Below are positions 24,560 through 39,477 of a DNA stretch of 64,000 nt, piece by piece. Position numbers and translations under genes: made by a program. The stretch covers positions 40,714,456 to 40,778,455 of the forward strand of contig CM049318.1 in the NCBI GenBank assembly GCA_026874595.1. The letters are read 5' to 3'. This DNA comes from Sipunculus nudus. Its lineage: Eukaryota > Annelida > Sipuncula > Golfingiida > Sipunculidae. Position 1 is the first letter of the stretch. Each line of letters starts with the position of its first letter. The notes beneath the pieces were generated by a model that searched no databases, was not told the origin of the DNA, and worked only from the letters and a program-made list of their open reading frames with translations.

Positions 24560-24710
24560 TAGACCTTTCACAAAATGATATCTGATTCCCCAGGACTTAT
24601 GGATATGGACTTGTGGAAAATATGGATGCAAAATAACCCCCCTTAGGACACTCTTGGCATTATTCCTGACACTTTAAGACCCAAAAATAAGGACATTTCC
24701 AGGTCATAGC
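24560..24710 (+). repeat. Dispersed repeat, partner of 42645-42770 (inverted)
   Basis: The order CCTTTCACAAAA, then CAGGA(C/T)TTATGG, then CCCCCTTAGGACAC, then TTGGCAT matches the reverse complement of 42645-42770. Roughly 120-140 bases align with gaps. Family unknown. Confidence 0.5.
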
Positions 24711-25017
24711 CAGTGAGGATTTACATGACATTTATTAAGTGCCACTTCCATCAGTTAAGGATATACATTTATATAACATAATGCTTATTGCATTTCTTTA
24801 AATGTGGCTAAATGCATATTTTCCATACTTGATTTCATTCTTGCCTAAATATGGCTAATCCTCTCATGTTTTACTCATGTATTGTGTGCTGACTAATGTC
24901 TCACATTAACAGGGATGACATTTACTGGACCCCTGAGAAAACTACCTGTCATTTCTGGGAGTCAGGCATTAATTATGGGCCCTGCATTGATGTATAATGT
25001 TATATATATATGTCGAG

Positions 25018-27133
<2,116 letters not shown>

Positions 27134-27990
27134 ATTCAAATGTGTCAGACAGTATATTTCAAACATGTATTCTCCATGTGCCATTGACTCAAATACTTTT
27201 TTTACAGAACTGTTTAGAAGCTTTTTGAGGAAGCGTGCCAGCGAGTCATATCATACCAGTAAATGACATAACTAGGACAGAGTGTATACAGTGACAATAG
27301 TAATCACAGGCCAGGACATTTACATGAACGTTTCATGGGCTGTTGGGCACCTGTTGGCAGGTGTAGTTAATTTAGTTTCCACCCAGTGTTCGTCAATACT
27401 TGGGCAAGTCGTTACATCTGAATGCCAAGAACCACAACACTGATCACAGAAGTTATTATTTGTATGTGAATATGTGATGCCACTCAATTGTTAGTGCTTA
27501 TTTACAAAGTAATGATATATTAACTGTTCCAATGGAGTTTAAATATATTTGGGTGTTCCCCTTGAGCAATTTATATTTCCGGAGAATAAATCTTCAAAAG
27601 GATAACACTTATGTTTGTATGAATCAGTTGATGTGAAGGTGTAATTGTTATATATTCAAGATTTTAATGTGATGAATTCTGATAGGTGTGTCTGCTTTAT
27701 AATTAGTAAGTGTTAGTTTTTGAAATACACAAAGCAGGTCACAAAGAGGACCATATTATTTCTGACAGAACTGGAGTAAACTGGTTCAGTTTTCCACAAA
27801 ATACCAGCTACAGAATAGATCTTATACTGTATACTTTACATGGTCAGGTGTCAATTATTAGATCTCTTTCCCTATGGTTGGTTAGTTAATTTGTCTGTTA
27901 GCAACTTTATGCAGAAGTTTTTGAATGGATTTTGATGACAAATTGTGGAGGATAAGGGTGATGTACCTAAGTAGCTATTCATTAAATTTT

Positions 27991-30417
27991 TAGCTCAGCT
28001 GACTTTCAGTCATGCTGGGCTATAGCGATGTGTCTTTGTCCGGCGTCCTTCCGTCTGTCTGTCCGGCCGTCCGGCCGGCCGTCCGTTAGCAGGGCACAAA
28101 TCGTAACCATAGGGGCTAGGGCCATGAACCCTATGCAGTCTTAGAGGTTCTAAAAAGATCTCCTTGCAAACCTGAAATTAGGTCACTGCGACCTATATTC
28201 TCGAAGTTATGGGGTGTGTACGCACCCCCCAGAAATAATTCTTTTAGCCAAAATTTTCATCCCAAACCTTCCATCTTTCACATACAGCTCACCTACCAAC
28301 AGGGGAAGAACCATAATTATTTTGAGGTCACAAGTTCGAAGGTCAAGGTCACAGAACCAACTTCTTTGAAAAGCCTCAGGATGCATTTTAAGCCAAACCT
28401 TTCATCCCAATTCTTTGATCTTTCACATGTAGCTCACCTACAAAGTAGGAGAAGAATCCTATAGATGTTGAGGTCACAAGGTCAAAGGTTAGGGTCACAG
28501 GATCCACTTTTTTTAAAAGGTTGTGGACACATTTCAAGCTAGACCTTTCATTCCAAACTTTTCAGCACTGATATCGCTTCTCTGCCAACAGGGGAAAAGA
28601 CCTGTTGATTTTGAGGTCAAAGGTCAAGTTCACAGCACCCTCTTCTTGCGTTGGAGTCATTTTCAGCAAACTTTTCAATCTATACTTTCCATCTGTCATA
28701 TATGGCTTACCTACCAATAGGAGAAGAAGCCTATTGATGTTGAGTTCAAAAGGTCAAAGGTCAAGATCACAATATTGTTCTAAATGCTTGTGAACATATT
28801 TCAAGTGAAACTGTTCAACCCAAACCTTCAGTTTTTCACATATGCCACATCTATGCATCACTGAATTTGATTTAAACTTCATAGTTATGGGTCTTTTTGC
28901 ATGAAGAAATAACTAATTGATTTTGAGGTCAGCTGGTCAGGAGGTTAAAGGTTGCAGGTCTAAGTTATTCACTCATTGGTTGCCAAGTAATTACACCCGG
29001 CCAGATGTAAGTGGTTAGTAGTTACCCATCATTTAGAAAGATTCCAGTTGATATGTGGGCAAAAGGCCAAGGTCATAGGTCAGGGATGTTGACAATAACT
29101 TATTTTGTTGACCATCTCTATTTTTCTTGTTTTCTTGTATATTGAACCATATGGCACTCACAACTGGTACATCTCACTATGTGCCCATAATTGTCAGTGA
29201 CACTTGTGATATATGACTCCCTTTTGTATCAGCTCATGGAGTGATAAGGATATATCATTAGTGCATAACAAAAACACTGTTGCCAGAATGCTTTGGCCAG
29301 GCATTAAGACTATGAGAGTTAAGTGTTAAGTTCAGCTACTGATTTATAAAATGATGGGAACATTTTGCAGTTTATATCATGGAATCAATAGCAATAAACT
29401 TAGTTTTCTAGATATCTGAATATTATTATACAAATTGTCAGATATACCAGCAAGTGTTTGTTCTGATAATATGTGGGTCTGTTCCTGGATTTAGGATGGC
29501 TTTATTTGATAACAAGACTCTTAGTGATGCTTTCTGCATTTCTTTTCTTTTAGGTTTTGCAGTTTACCTACCCTGCTGACCCCATTGAATAGCAAGCTGA
29601 TAATTAAAACAAATTGGACTTGCACTTTTTACATTTGCATGTTCATAAATCTGATATGAGAGCTCTCCAACCTGATCATGCCTTTTGAATTGTTTTGGAC
29701 ATTCATAACTGTTACATTCTTTGAAGCATTTGCTACAAGTTTAGCGTCTTATTGGAGGATGTGTGACTTGTCAGAAAACCATTATGTCTGCCAGGTAGCC
29801 ATTTTAGAAATCCTTTTGCCAGGACAGTTTCTGTGATTTTTTTATGATGTTTGGTCCCTTTTAGAGGATGTTTGTTGTTCAGTTTCCGACCTGTCAAAAA
29901 TCTAATATGGCCACCAGGACGCCATCTTTAGAACATATTATCTCAAAAACTATTAAAGTGAATGCAGTGGGATGTATATTAATGTAATCTTGCATTGGGT
30001 CAAAGATTTCTTAATAAATATGACCATCATTTATGAAAGCTCAGTACAGTTAGCTTGTATTGAATAAAAATTAATATGGAAGCACCCGTTTCACAATAAT
30101 TCTTGCATCGATTTCCTTAATCTTTTGCTATATTTTGATCTTATATGTGGCCTGTGTGGTATTCCTTTTGAGACTGACAGGTATCGAGCAAGCTGTGGGA
30201 TTAGTTCCTGATAGCTCAACCATACATTTTGCCTCAGACCATCATTCACTATGTTTTAACCAGACATATATGATAAGAATTTATGGCAATGTAGAAAGTT
30301 TAAACAAAATTGGCCTATAGATTCTGCAACAATTTTACTAGAAGTTGTGAATTGCAGCCCATGATGTCACAGGTCATGCTTGGCAGCTGAGCGTCATGAC
30401 CCATGGGTCACTTGTTT
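27991..30417 (+). repeat. 2.4-kb dispersed repeat, copy 1 (DR1-carrying family)
   Basis: The repeat starts TAGCTCAGCTGACTTTCAGT and ends near GCAGCTGAGCGTCATGACCCATGGGTCACTTG. GCTCAGCTG near the start and CAGCTGAGC near the end are in inverted orientation. A full second copy lies at 35548-38242 and a 200-base 5' fragment at 35164-35367. After a GC-rich TCCG tract (28037-28090) the interior holds several diverged units of about 140 bp, each with AGGTCA half-sites, including perfect AGGTCAAAGGTCA at 28614-28626 and 28751-28763. No coding frame; the superfamily is not assigned. Confidence 0.8.
28614..28763 (+). promoter_or_regulatory. Two perfect DR1 half-site pairs within repeat copy 1
   Basis: AGGTCAAAGGTCA at 28614-28626 and at 28751-28763: two AGGTCA half-sites in direct orientation with a one-base spacer. 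This is the arrangement bound by RXR, HNF4 and COUP-TF-type nuclear receptors. Several imperfect pairs surround them. Whether any is occupied is unknown. Confidence 0.5.
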
Positions 30418-31288
30418 AAATCATTCGGGTCATAATAATATAATTTTTATTGAGAGGATTATACACCATTCTTAAGTCCATGGAGAGACAGCTACATTCA
30501 TACATTATAAGGGCCAGCATATGTGACCATGTGAACCCTATATAGTAGTAACTGAAGTGAGACATGCAGAACATGAGAAAGCTTGTTTAGGGGGATTCTG
30601 ATGGGGATATAAAGGTAATCATAGGACTACAAATATGTGTAGATTTGTGGTTTAAACAGTGATATACTGATTTTAGAGGATTTATACTCTCTGAAAATAT
30701 ATAAATTGATGTACATTGAAAGGTCACTTTGAAGAACTTGCATAGCCTGGTGGTCAAGGCATTGGACTAGAGTATGAAGATGACAATAAATTTATCTGAG
30801 TAAAGGAAATCTCAGTAAAGCCTTGAGCAGAGATTCACTCTAATGTCCTAAAGTTCTACAGATTTTGATGTGTGGATTGTACCTAGATTGTGGATTGTGA
30901 ATTATGCCTAGATTATACCTAACCCAAGGCACAGATAAACCTTAATTTCAAAAAGCTTGGTAATAACATTTCCCTTTCATTACTGTCACATGGTTACCTT
31001 CATGCTGTTTCTACAGACATGGTGCCATCAGCAAACCCTTTCCTTTAAAAAGGCAAACTTAAAAGGCTCAGACATGTGTAGACATTTGATTTAAATTAAA
31101 AAAAAAAAAACAGTTTCCCTAGTGCCTGAATAACATAATTGAATAATCTGTCTTGTGAATCCTTATCCTTCATCCAATTAAAGGACTATTTTTTTAAGAA
31201 CTGAAGATTCACCTAAAGTAGTCTTTGCTATATATGTATATAATGTGTGTGTTTGCATATTTTGTTTCATAGCATATTTGACAAATAA

Positions 31289-31603
<315 letters not shown>

Positions 31604-34600
31604 TGAGTTATTAATCTGTCCCAGCCACAGTCACTGTCAGATCAGTGAAAAGGTATTGCAGAAATATCTGTGGTGACATTAAATATATGTGTATGTATGC
31701 ATATACTTATAGTTATCTAACACATTATAAATATCCTTCAGGAGTGATTCCATTAAAACTTGCATATGTTTACATGCATATGCAGCATGTCGCGATTGCT
31801 CAATCTATGAAAATGCATACACTTGGAAACAGGCAGGGAAATTTTAAAACTCTGATGTAAGTGATAAGGTGTTCCCCTCACTACCCCTGCAGTGCTTTAC
31901 CAAATTCCTGATTTTGCTGCAGATGTACTGCATACACATATTTATTAATGGAATCGCAGGCAAGTTTTCTTACTGTTTGCACATCCACAGATTTCAACAC
32001 TTCTTACACATTTTATGGAATCCAAGCTTTACTAAGTTAAGGACCTAGTTGCATGCAGCATCAGTGAGGAATGCCATCAGTGAGGCCCATGCAAATGCTT
32101 CTGATATGAGGTGATTATGGCATGGCTGACAGTGCTACCTATATTCCATAAGTTAAACTTCCAGTCAGTGTAATGCTAAATAGCAATCTTCCATTTACTC
32201 AGCTCATCACTTCATGTAACTTTTTTTAATATTTATTTACAAATTTCAAATATTGTGACTTCACCTAAACCTTTCATGCGAAACAACCTACCAAATGCAT
32301 TAACATTTTTATTTACAATAAATTTGACATACACAAATGTTAAATCAATAAATTCAATGGTTTTGAATATTTAAAATAAAATTTAGCATGGTTCATAGCC
32401 AATGTACCTGAACCCGTGTTGTCTTGACAGATGTTACACAAATCTATAAACCTTGGATGCATTGGGCCTTGATGAACTTCAGTTAACAGCCAGAGAGACT
32501 TATATTGTATTGATAAAAATCTTTATTGTAAAACCTGACTTTGTAACCAAATATACATCTGTTGTGATACAGATGTTGAGGTCAGCACTAGGTGTGACAT
32601 CTTTTCAAGAATACATTAAACCTCCTTCACCCTGACCATTTTGGACTGGCCAGACATTCCATGGAAAAACATTAGGCTGTCATATTGTCTCAACAAGTAC
32701 TACATTGCAGCTGTGATCAGCCTGGTCAATATCCACCCAGTGTTTTGGCAGTACAAGTAGTTCATGCTGGAATTAGATCAACCAGCTTATATCCAGAGCC
32801 GGTCTTAGCTGTGTAGACAGGGCTGGGTGAGGTCTTTGGATGTGCTGTAGATAAAAGTCCACTGAGAGCTTGCTGATGTAACAGTAATTATTACTGTGCT
32901 GAGCAGCAAGCCCCACTGTTGTACCACTGTTTTTAGGGTCATCTGTTTGGCCTACATTGATTAGATCACGAGCTTTGCCACCAAGCTCAGCAAATGAATG
33001 TCAGCCAATTACAGTGCAAGAATGGAACGAGCCAGCCACTTGGGTGTGTCTTGTATGAGCAATTCAGTAGCAAAGTAACCTTTGATATAATTTTGGACTT
33101 TGCAGCTTCCTTTCATTTTGTCATATTCATCATACCATGGATCATTATTTTCTTGTTTTAAAAAAAAAAAGACAATTTTTTTTTTCATAAATATAAAGTA
33201 TTGTCTATACTCCATATTAAACAGAAGGTAGATACAGATGGCATTTCAATAATCACTATCCTTCTACTTACCCTTTATTTTTGAATAAAAAATTTTGCTC
33301 TCAGATGATGTGCAAATGATTAATTATAGTTGTAAAAAATGAAAACTCATAATTTCTGCTTAAAATATTATGATCAGTGCTTGCATAAAGGAAAGAAAGT
33401 CGCTTGCAGTTCTATAAGTTGCGGGGTTGATACAGGTTTATGGCATATATTTTTATGTACAAGGTTCATGTTTGACCTCAATGCCAAAAGAGTTATATCT
33501 GACAGCCTCATTTTCTATTGCACTGAATATTATAATAACAAACTGGGACAGATGTTTTTTATTCTGAGCATACAGTACTATAAGTACAGTTACCATTAAA
33601 TTAGCCAACATTCATCGTATATATTATGATCTGTGTTGCCTTTCTGGGACAAGACTGACCTTTTTATGTCTGATTTTCTGTTGCATTATAGGTCAAGTAA
33701 AACCAGCGTAGGCATTGGTTATTCCTTACATACAGTGCTGATAATACAGGTGACATTAAGTTAGTCACACAACTACTGCATAGATGACCTTTGTGGCCAT
33801 GTATGGCACCAGCTACCTTTTGTCCCTGGTACAGCCGCAGGGTCATAAAAGCCACCACAAAACATCATTTCCCAGAAGGACTCAAAGGGAATAGAAATAA
33901 AAGATAGTGGGTCGTCATGGTAGCCAAAGCTTCTGCTCAAGATGTGAAGTGTCACTGCAGGTGTTTCTGTGATGAACGCAAACATTCGTGGAGATATGCT
34001 CCCAGAATATTAAATGTTTGGCAATTTGTATAGGTGTAGTACTGTTCAGACCCAGCGTTAGTTTACTGCAAGTACATCAGTTCAGATATACATGTTTTAA
34101 TGACAACTCTGCTCTTATTCAATTCGAGGTGTTGTCAAACATTTACAATTTCTCAACAAGTCTTGAACTGTTGGTTCCTACAGTGTTACCATTCAGTGTC
34201 TGAAGCTGAATCTTTTTTTATAGCAAGATCAAAAGTATGGAACAGCTGAATACTTTATTTTTAGAAAAATCTTTGTGTAATAAAATGATTTAATTAACAT
34301 GTGACAACTGCATTGACATCGGCCAAAACCACTAATGCCATTTATATTTTAACTTTATGCTAAAAAACTGCAATTTTTTATTTCATTTAAAATTAAATTT
34401 GAAAATCATCTGAGCATAACAACTTCATTTTGGCATAAGGTCCAAAGAATTTTTTCTCCAGAAATTATCCAGATTCAGTTTATGTTCAAATACATTTGAA
34501 ATGAATTGATATCAGATTCTGTTCATGGTCACATTACTAATTACAGGTTTTAGTTATGATTATCATAAGTTACCTCTGATCCTCATTGTAAAATATTCTA

Positions 34601-35163
34601 TTATTTAGCAGGTCTATGCAGATCAGAAGATTATATCAGGGATCTGTCGCCATCTTCAGTCATTTATAATTACACATATAATATGCAAACTTGCAAGAAC
34701 AAAGGAACATTGGTTACTCAGTTGTACTCAGGGAGTTGCACAAATAACAACAGATATCCTGCTCTAAACCAAAGTGTTGCTTTTTAATTTCTGTTCTGTC
34801 AGGCTACTCTGGTTTTCTCTGAACTGTTTTACTTTCTGTTTGTTTCACTGTACAGTAATAAAGAAACTGTGTGTACTGTGAAGTAGCTATCATTTACCAA
34901 TAAAACAGTTAAACCTTAACACATTGTACAAACAACAATATGACATGGTGATATTGGGTCCATATTAATACTTCTGCAAAGTATGTTTTGTTTTTTGTGT
35001 CTTTCAAACTCAGCAGCTATCAATATTCATACAAACTGTCCATACAAATTGTGAAAATTTCTCTTTGTGTTTAAAGCCTTAGTCTCAAACAACCTATTGT
35101 TTTGACTATCATATGAATTCAGCATGGCTACCACAGATGGAACCGTTGTAGATTTTGGAGAGT

Positions 35164-35367
35164 TTTTAACTCAGCTGACTTTCAGTCATGCTGGGCTATA
35201 GCGATGGGTCTTTGTCCGTCATCCTTCCGTCTGTCCATCCTGCCGCCCGGCCGGCTGGCCTTTAGCTCGGCACAAATCGTAACCATAGGGGCTAGGGCCA
35301 TGAACCCTATGCAGTCTTAGAGGCTCTAAAAAGATCTCCTTGCAAACCTGAAATTAGGTCACTGCGA
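35164..35367 (+). repeat. 5' fragment of the 2.4-kb repeat, truncated
   Basis: It matches the first 200 bases of the repeat at 27991 (CTCAGCTGACTTTCAGT through GGTCACTGCGAC) and then stops abruptly. The next base begins a copy of the DNA that lies upstream of repeat copy 1. The TCCG-rich tract is shorter and altered here. Confidence 0.8.
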
Positions 35368-38242
35368 CAGAATAGATCTTATACTGTATACTTTACATGG
35401 TCAGGTGTCAATTATTAGACCTCTTTCCCTATGGTTGGTTAGTTAATTTGTCTGTTAGCAACTTTATGCAGAAGTTTTTGAATGGATTTTGATGACAAAT
35501 TGTGGAGGATAAGGGTGATGTACCTAAGTAACTATTCATTAAATTTTTAGCTCAGCTGACTTTCAGTCATGCTGGGCTATAGCGATGGGTTTTTGTCCGG
35601 CGTCCTTCCGTCTGTCAGGCCGTCCGTCCGTTAGCAGGGCACAAATCGTAACCATAGGGGCTAGGGCCATGAACCCTATGCAGTCTTAGAGGCTCTAAAA
35701 AGATCTCCTTGCAAACCTGAAATTAGGTCACTGCGACCTATATTCTCGAAGTTATGGGGTGTGTTTGCACCCCCCAGAAATAATTCTTTTAGCCAAAATT
35801 TTCATCCCAAACCTTCCATCTTTCACATACAGCTAACCTACCAACAGGGGAAGAACCAAAATTATTTTGAGGTCACAAGGTCAAAGGTCACAGAATCAAC
35901 TTCTTTGAAAAGCCTGTGGATGCATTTTAAGCCAAACCTTTCATCCCAATTTTTAATCTTTCACATATAACTCACCTATTAAGTGGGAGAAGAATCCTAT
36001 AGATGTTGACGTCACAAGGTCAAAGGTCAGGGTCACAGGATCCACTTCTTTGAAAAGGTAGTGGACACATTTCAAGCTAGACCTTTCATTCCAAACCTTT
36101 CAGCACTGATATCGCTTCTCTGCCAACAGGGGTAAAGACCTGTTGATTTTGAGGTCAAAGGTCAAGTTCACAGCACCCTCTTGTGTGGAGTCATTTTCAG
36201 GCAAACTTTTCAATCTGTACTTTCCATCTGTCATATATGGCTCACCTACCAATACCTATTTATGTTGAGTTCAAAAGGTCAAAGGTCAAGATCACAATAT
36301 TGTTCTAAATGCTTGTGAACATATTTTTTTAAAAGGTTGTGGACACATTTCAAGCTAGACTTTTTATTCCAAACCTTCCAGCACTGATATCGATTCTCTG
36401 CCAACAGGGGAAAAGACCTGTTGATTTTGAGGTCAAAGGTCAAGTTCACCACACCCTCTTCTAATGTTGAGACATTTTCAGGCAAACATTTCAATCTATA
36501 TCTTCCATCTGACATACATGGCTTACCTACCAGTAGGGGAAGAAGCCTATTGATGTCGAGTTCAAAAGGTCAAAGGTCAAGGCCACAATACTTAATTGTT
36601 CTAAATGCTTGTGAACATATTTCTGGTGAAACAGTTCAACCCAAACCTTCAGTCTTTCACATATGCCACATCTATGCATTACTCAATTTGATTCAAACTT
36701 CATATTAATGGGTCCTTTTGCTTGAAGAAATAACTGATTGATTTTGGGGTCAGCTGGTCAGGAGGTTAAAGGTTGCAGGTCAAAGTTATTCACTCATTGG
36801 TTGCCAAGTAATTACACCAGATTTAAGTGGTCAGTAGTTACCCATCATTTAGAAAGAATCCAGTTGATATGTGGGCAAAAGGCCAAGGTCATTGGTCAGG
36901 GATGTTCGCAATAACTTATTTTGTAGACCATCTCTATTTTTCTTTTAAATATAACCATTGCAATCCTGCTGGTACATCTCACTGTGTCGCTGTAATTGTG
37001 AGTGACACTGGTGACATATGACTCCCTTTTGTATCAACCTATTAAGTGATAAGGCTGATTGATAAGTACCTTGTTACTGCATAACAAAAACACAGTTGTC
37101 GGAATGCTTCAGCCAGGCATTAAGACTATGAGGTATTAAGGTTTAGCTACTGATTTATAAGATGATGGGAACATTTTGCAGTTTATTTTATGGAATCATA
37201 GCAATAAACTTAAGTTTCCTAGATATCGGAATATTTATATATAAATCACCACATATAAAAGCAAGTGTTAGTTCTCATAATATGTTGATATGTACCTGGA
37301 TTAAGGATGGCTTTTTTTCTTTACAAGACTCTTAGTCATGCTTTCTGCATTTCCTTTCTTTCAGGTTTTGCAGTTTACCTACCCTGCTGACCCCATTGAA
37401 AAGCAGAGTTATAATAAAAAATATTAGACTTACACTTTATATTTGCATATCTATAAATCTGATATGAGGGCCTTTACATGCCTTTTGATTTGTTTTGGAC
37501 ATTCATTACTGTACCATCCTTTGGAGAATTTGCCCAAAGTTTGGTCTCTTATTGGAGGATGTGTGATATCAAATGTCTGACTTGTCAGAAATCCATTATG
37601 TCTGCCAGTTAGCCACCTTAGAAATCCTTTTTTCAGTGCAGTTTCAGTGATTTTTCTTCAATGTTTGATCCAATTTAGAGAATGTTTGTTGTCTGAATTC
37701 AGACCTGTCAGAAGTTGAATATGGCCACCAGGCAACCATATTCCTTTTGATCATATTATCTCAAGAACTGTTAAAGTGAATGCAGTTGGAAGTATATTAA
37801 TCTTATCTTGGGTAAGGATTGGGTCAAATATTTCTTTATAAATATTACCATCATTTATACAGGCGCAGTACAGTTGGCTTGTATTAAATAAAATTTAAAC
37901 AGAAGCACCCATTTCTCAATAATTCTTGCATGGATTTCCTTGATTTTTGCTATATATGTTGATCTTATATTTGCCCTTTGTGGTGTTCCTTTTGAGACTG
38001 ACAGGTATCAAGCAAGCTATGGGAATAGTTGCTGATAGCTTAACAATCAATATTTTTCCTCTGACCATAAATTCACTGTGTTTTAACCAGACACAGGTGA
38101 AATATATTTCTGTTGTTGTATAAAATTTCAACATATTGGCGAATTGGGTCTTCAAAATTTGACTGGAAGTTGTGAGTCTCGGCCCATGACGTCGCAGGTC
38201 ATGCTTGGCAGCTGAGCGTCATGACCTATGGGTCACTTGTTT
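35368..38242 (+). repeat. 2.4-kb repeat copy 2 plus 180 bp of copy-1 flank
   Basis: Bases 35368-35547 duplicate 27811-27990, the sequence immediately upstream of copy 1. The repeat proper follows from 35548. The match to copy 1 continues, with small indels and one extra internal unit (about 36320-36600), to CATGACCTATGGGTCACTTG at 38242, where it ends at the same place as copy 1. Perfect AGGTCAAAGGTCA occurs at 35878, 36017, 36152, 36276, 36430 and 36567. No coding frame. Confidence 0.85.
35878..36579 (+). promoter_or_regulatory. Cluster of six perfect DR1 half-site pairs
   Basis: AGGTCAAAGGTCA starts at 35878, 36017, 36152, 36276, 36430 and 36567, spaced 124-154 bases apart because each internal unit of the repeat carries one. 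The arrangement matches the nuclear-receptor DR1 consensus. Activity is inferred only from the motif. Confidence 0.5.
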
Positions 38243-38277
38243 TTATATAAATTCAAGGAAGCATTCACATATAAAAA

Positions 38278-39054
38278 ACTAGAATACGGGTTGTCGACAG
38301 GTGACTACGTGTATCCGCCAAAATCAGAGTAGGACGGGTTAATGAGACATGGATTGAGTGGCAAGGGGAAATAGAGTTACATGGGTTACATATTAGGATG
38401 GATGTCTGCCAAGTAAACATGATTGTAGGTGGTGCCACCTGTTATCTGAACGAGAAACTATCCAAGATGTATACACATGCAAAATTTCAGGTTGAAATGT
38501 CAAACAACTGCAGAGATATGATTGATTTTATCCCACAGCAGACAAACAGATGGACGCTGTGCAAAAATGGCTGCAGGTGGTGCCGCCATTTTTGTGTATG
38601 TTATAAAGCTATCCAAGGGCTACATTTGTGTAAACAATTTTTCCTGATTGGTCAAACGAGTCCGGAGATATAAGCAATAATGTCTGCAGCGTGAACGTAA
38701 ATTAAGCTGGCGCCACCTGTCATAAAATCAAGAAAGCTATCCAGGATGTATACGCATGCCGAATTACAGGTAATTTGGTTAAACCACTGCAGAGATATGT
38801 GCTTTTAACCAAAGGCAGACAAACAGATGGATGCTGTGCAAAAATGGCTGCAGGTGGCGCCATCATTTTTTGTGTATGTTATAAAGCTATCCAAGGGCTA
38901 CATTTGTACAAAAAATTTTTCCTGATCGGTCAAACAGTTCCCAAGATATGTGGGTTTCTGTGTGGAAACAGACGCACAAAGGGAGCTGGGCAGAGAGGAA
39001 AGGTCAGAGGTCAAGGCCAATTGGTTAGGCACAAAACTTTGTTTTGGCGGATAC
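38278..39054 (-). mobile_element. Helitron-like non-autonomous element, copy 3 (inverted)
   Basis: On the minus strand the element starts GTATCCGCCAAAAC (39054) and ends in TTTTGGCGGATAC, an imperfect hairpin (GTAGTCACCTGTCGAC), and CCCGTATTCTAGT (38278). It is shorter than copy 2 because it has fewer internal units. The 5' part carries AGGTCAGAGGTCA (39001-39013 on the + strand). It sits 10 bases from a separate MITE at 39065. The open frames at 38398-38673 and 38775-39146 fall inside it and are not genes. Confidence 0.75.
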
Positions 39055-39064
39055 AAATGTTGTA

Positions 39065-39477
39065 CAACAGCCCTGGGAAAATTGGTCCGGGCTATCTAAG
39101 TCTAATTGTGCGCTCCTCCTATGACAGTAGTAAGATAGGATTATAGTGGCAAGACAAACCCATGGCGGTTGCAGAAATGACCTACAATGGTAGAACATTT
39201 GCAGGACTGTTATAGGTAAAATGTGCGGCTATCGTTGGGCTGTTGTAGGACATAAGATAACCAAAAAATTGTATGAAAGTCATAGGTTTATTGTAACAGT
39301 CATAAGGCATCATACACATCTGCCTGATATAAAGGATAACCTACGACTCTGAAAAAATGTTGAACATGTTCAAAATCCTACACCAAGAGTCTGCAACAGT
39401 TTTTTTCCATTGCAAAACACCTGCAATTCGCATAACACACCAAAGACTATCCTAGGAATTTCCCCAATTTTCTGTTG
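39065..39477. mobile_element. 413-bp TA-flanked MITE
   Basis: The termini are CAACAG (39065) and CTGTTG (to 39477), each followed inward by AAAATTGG-like words in inverted orientation, and TA flanks both sides (39063-39064, 39478-39479). CTGTTGTAGG-like words recur inside. Size and TA target fit a Tc1/mariner-type MITE. No coding frame. Confidence 0.55.

Noticed and set aside
28216..28793. Overlapping frames in the 2.4-kb repeat, recurring at 35761-35970 and 36421-36708
   Set aside because: They appear in both repeat copies but are broken by different indels and show no protein homology. They are by-products of the repeat.
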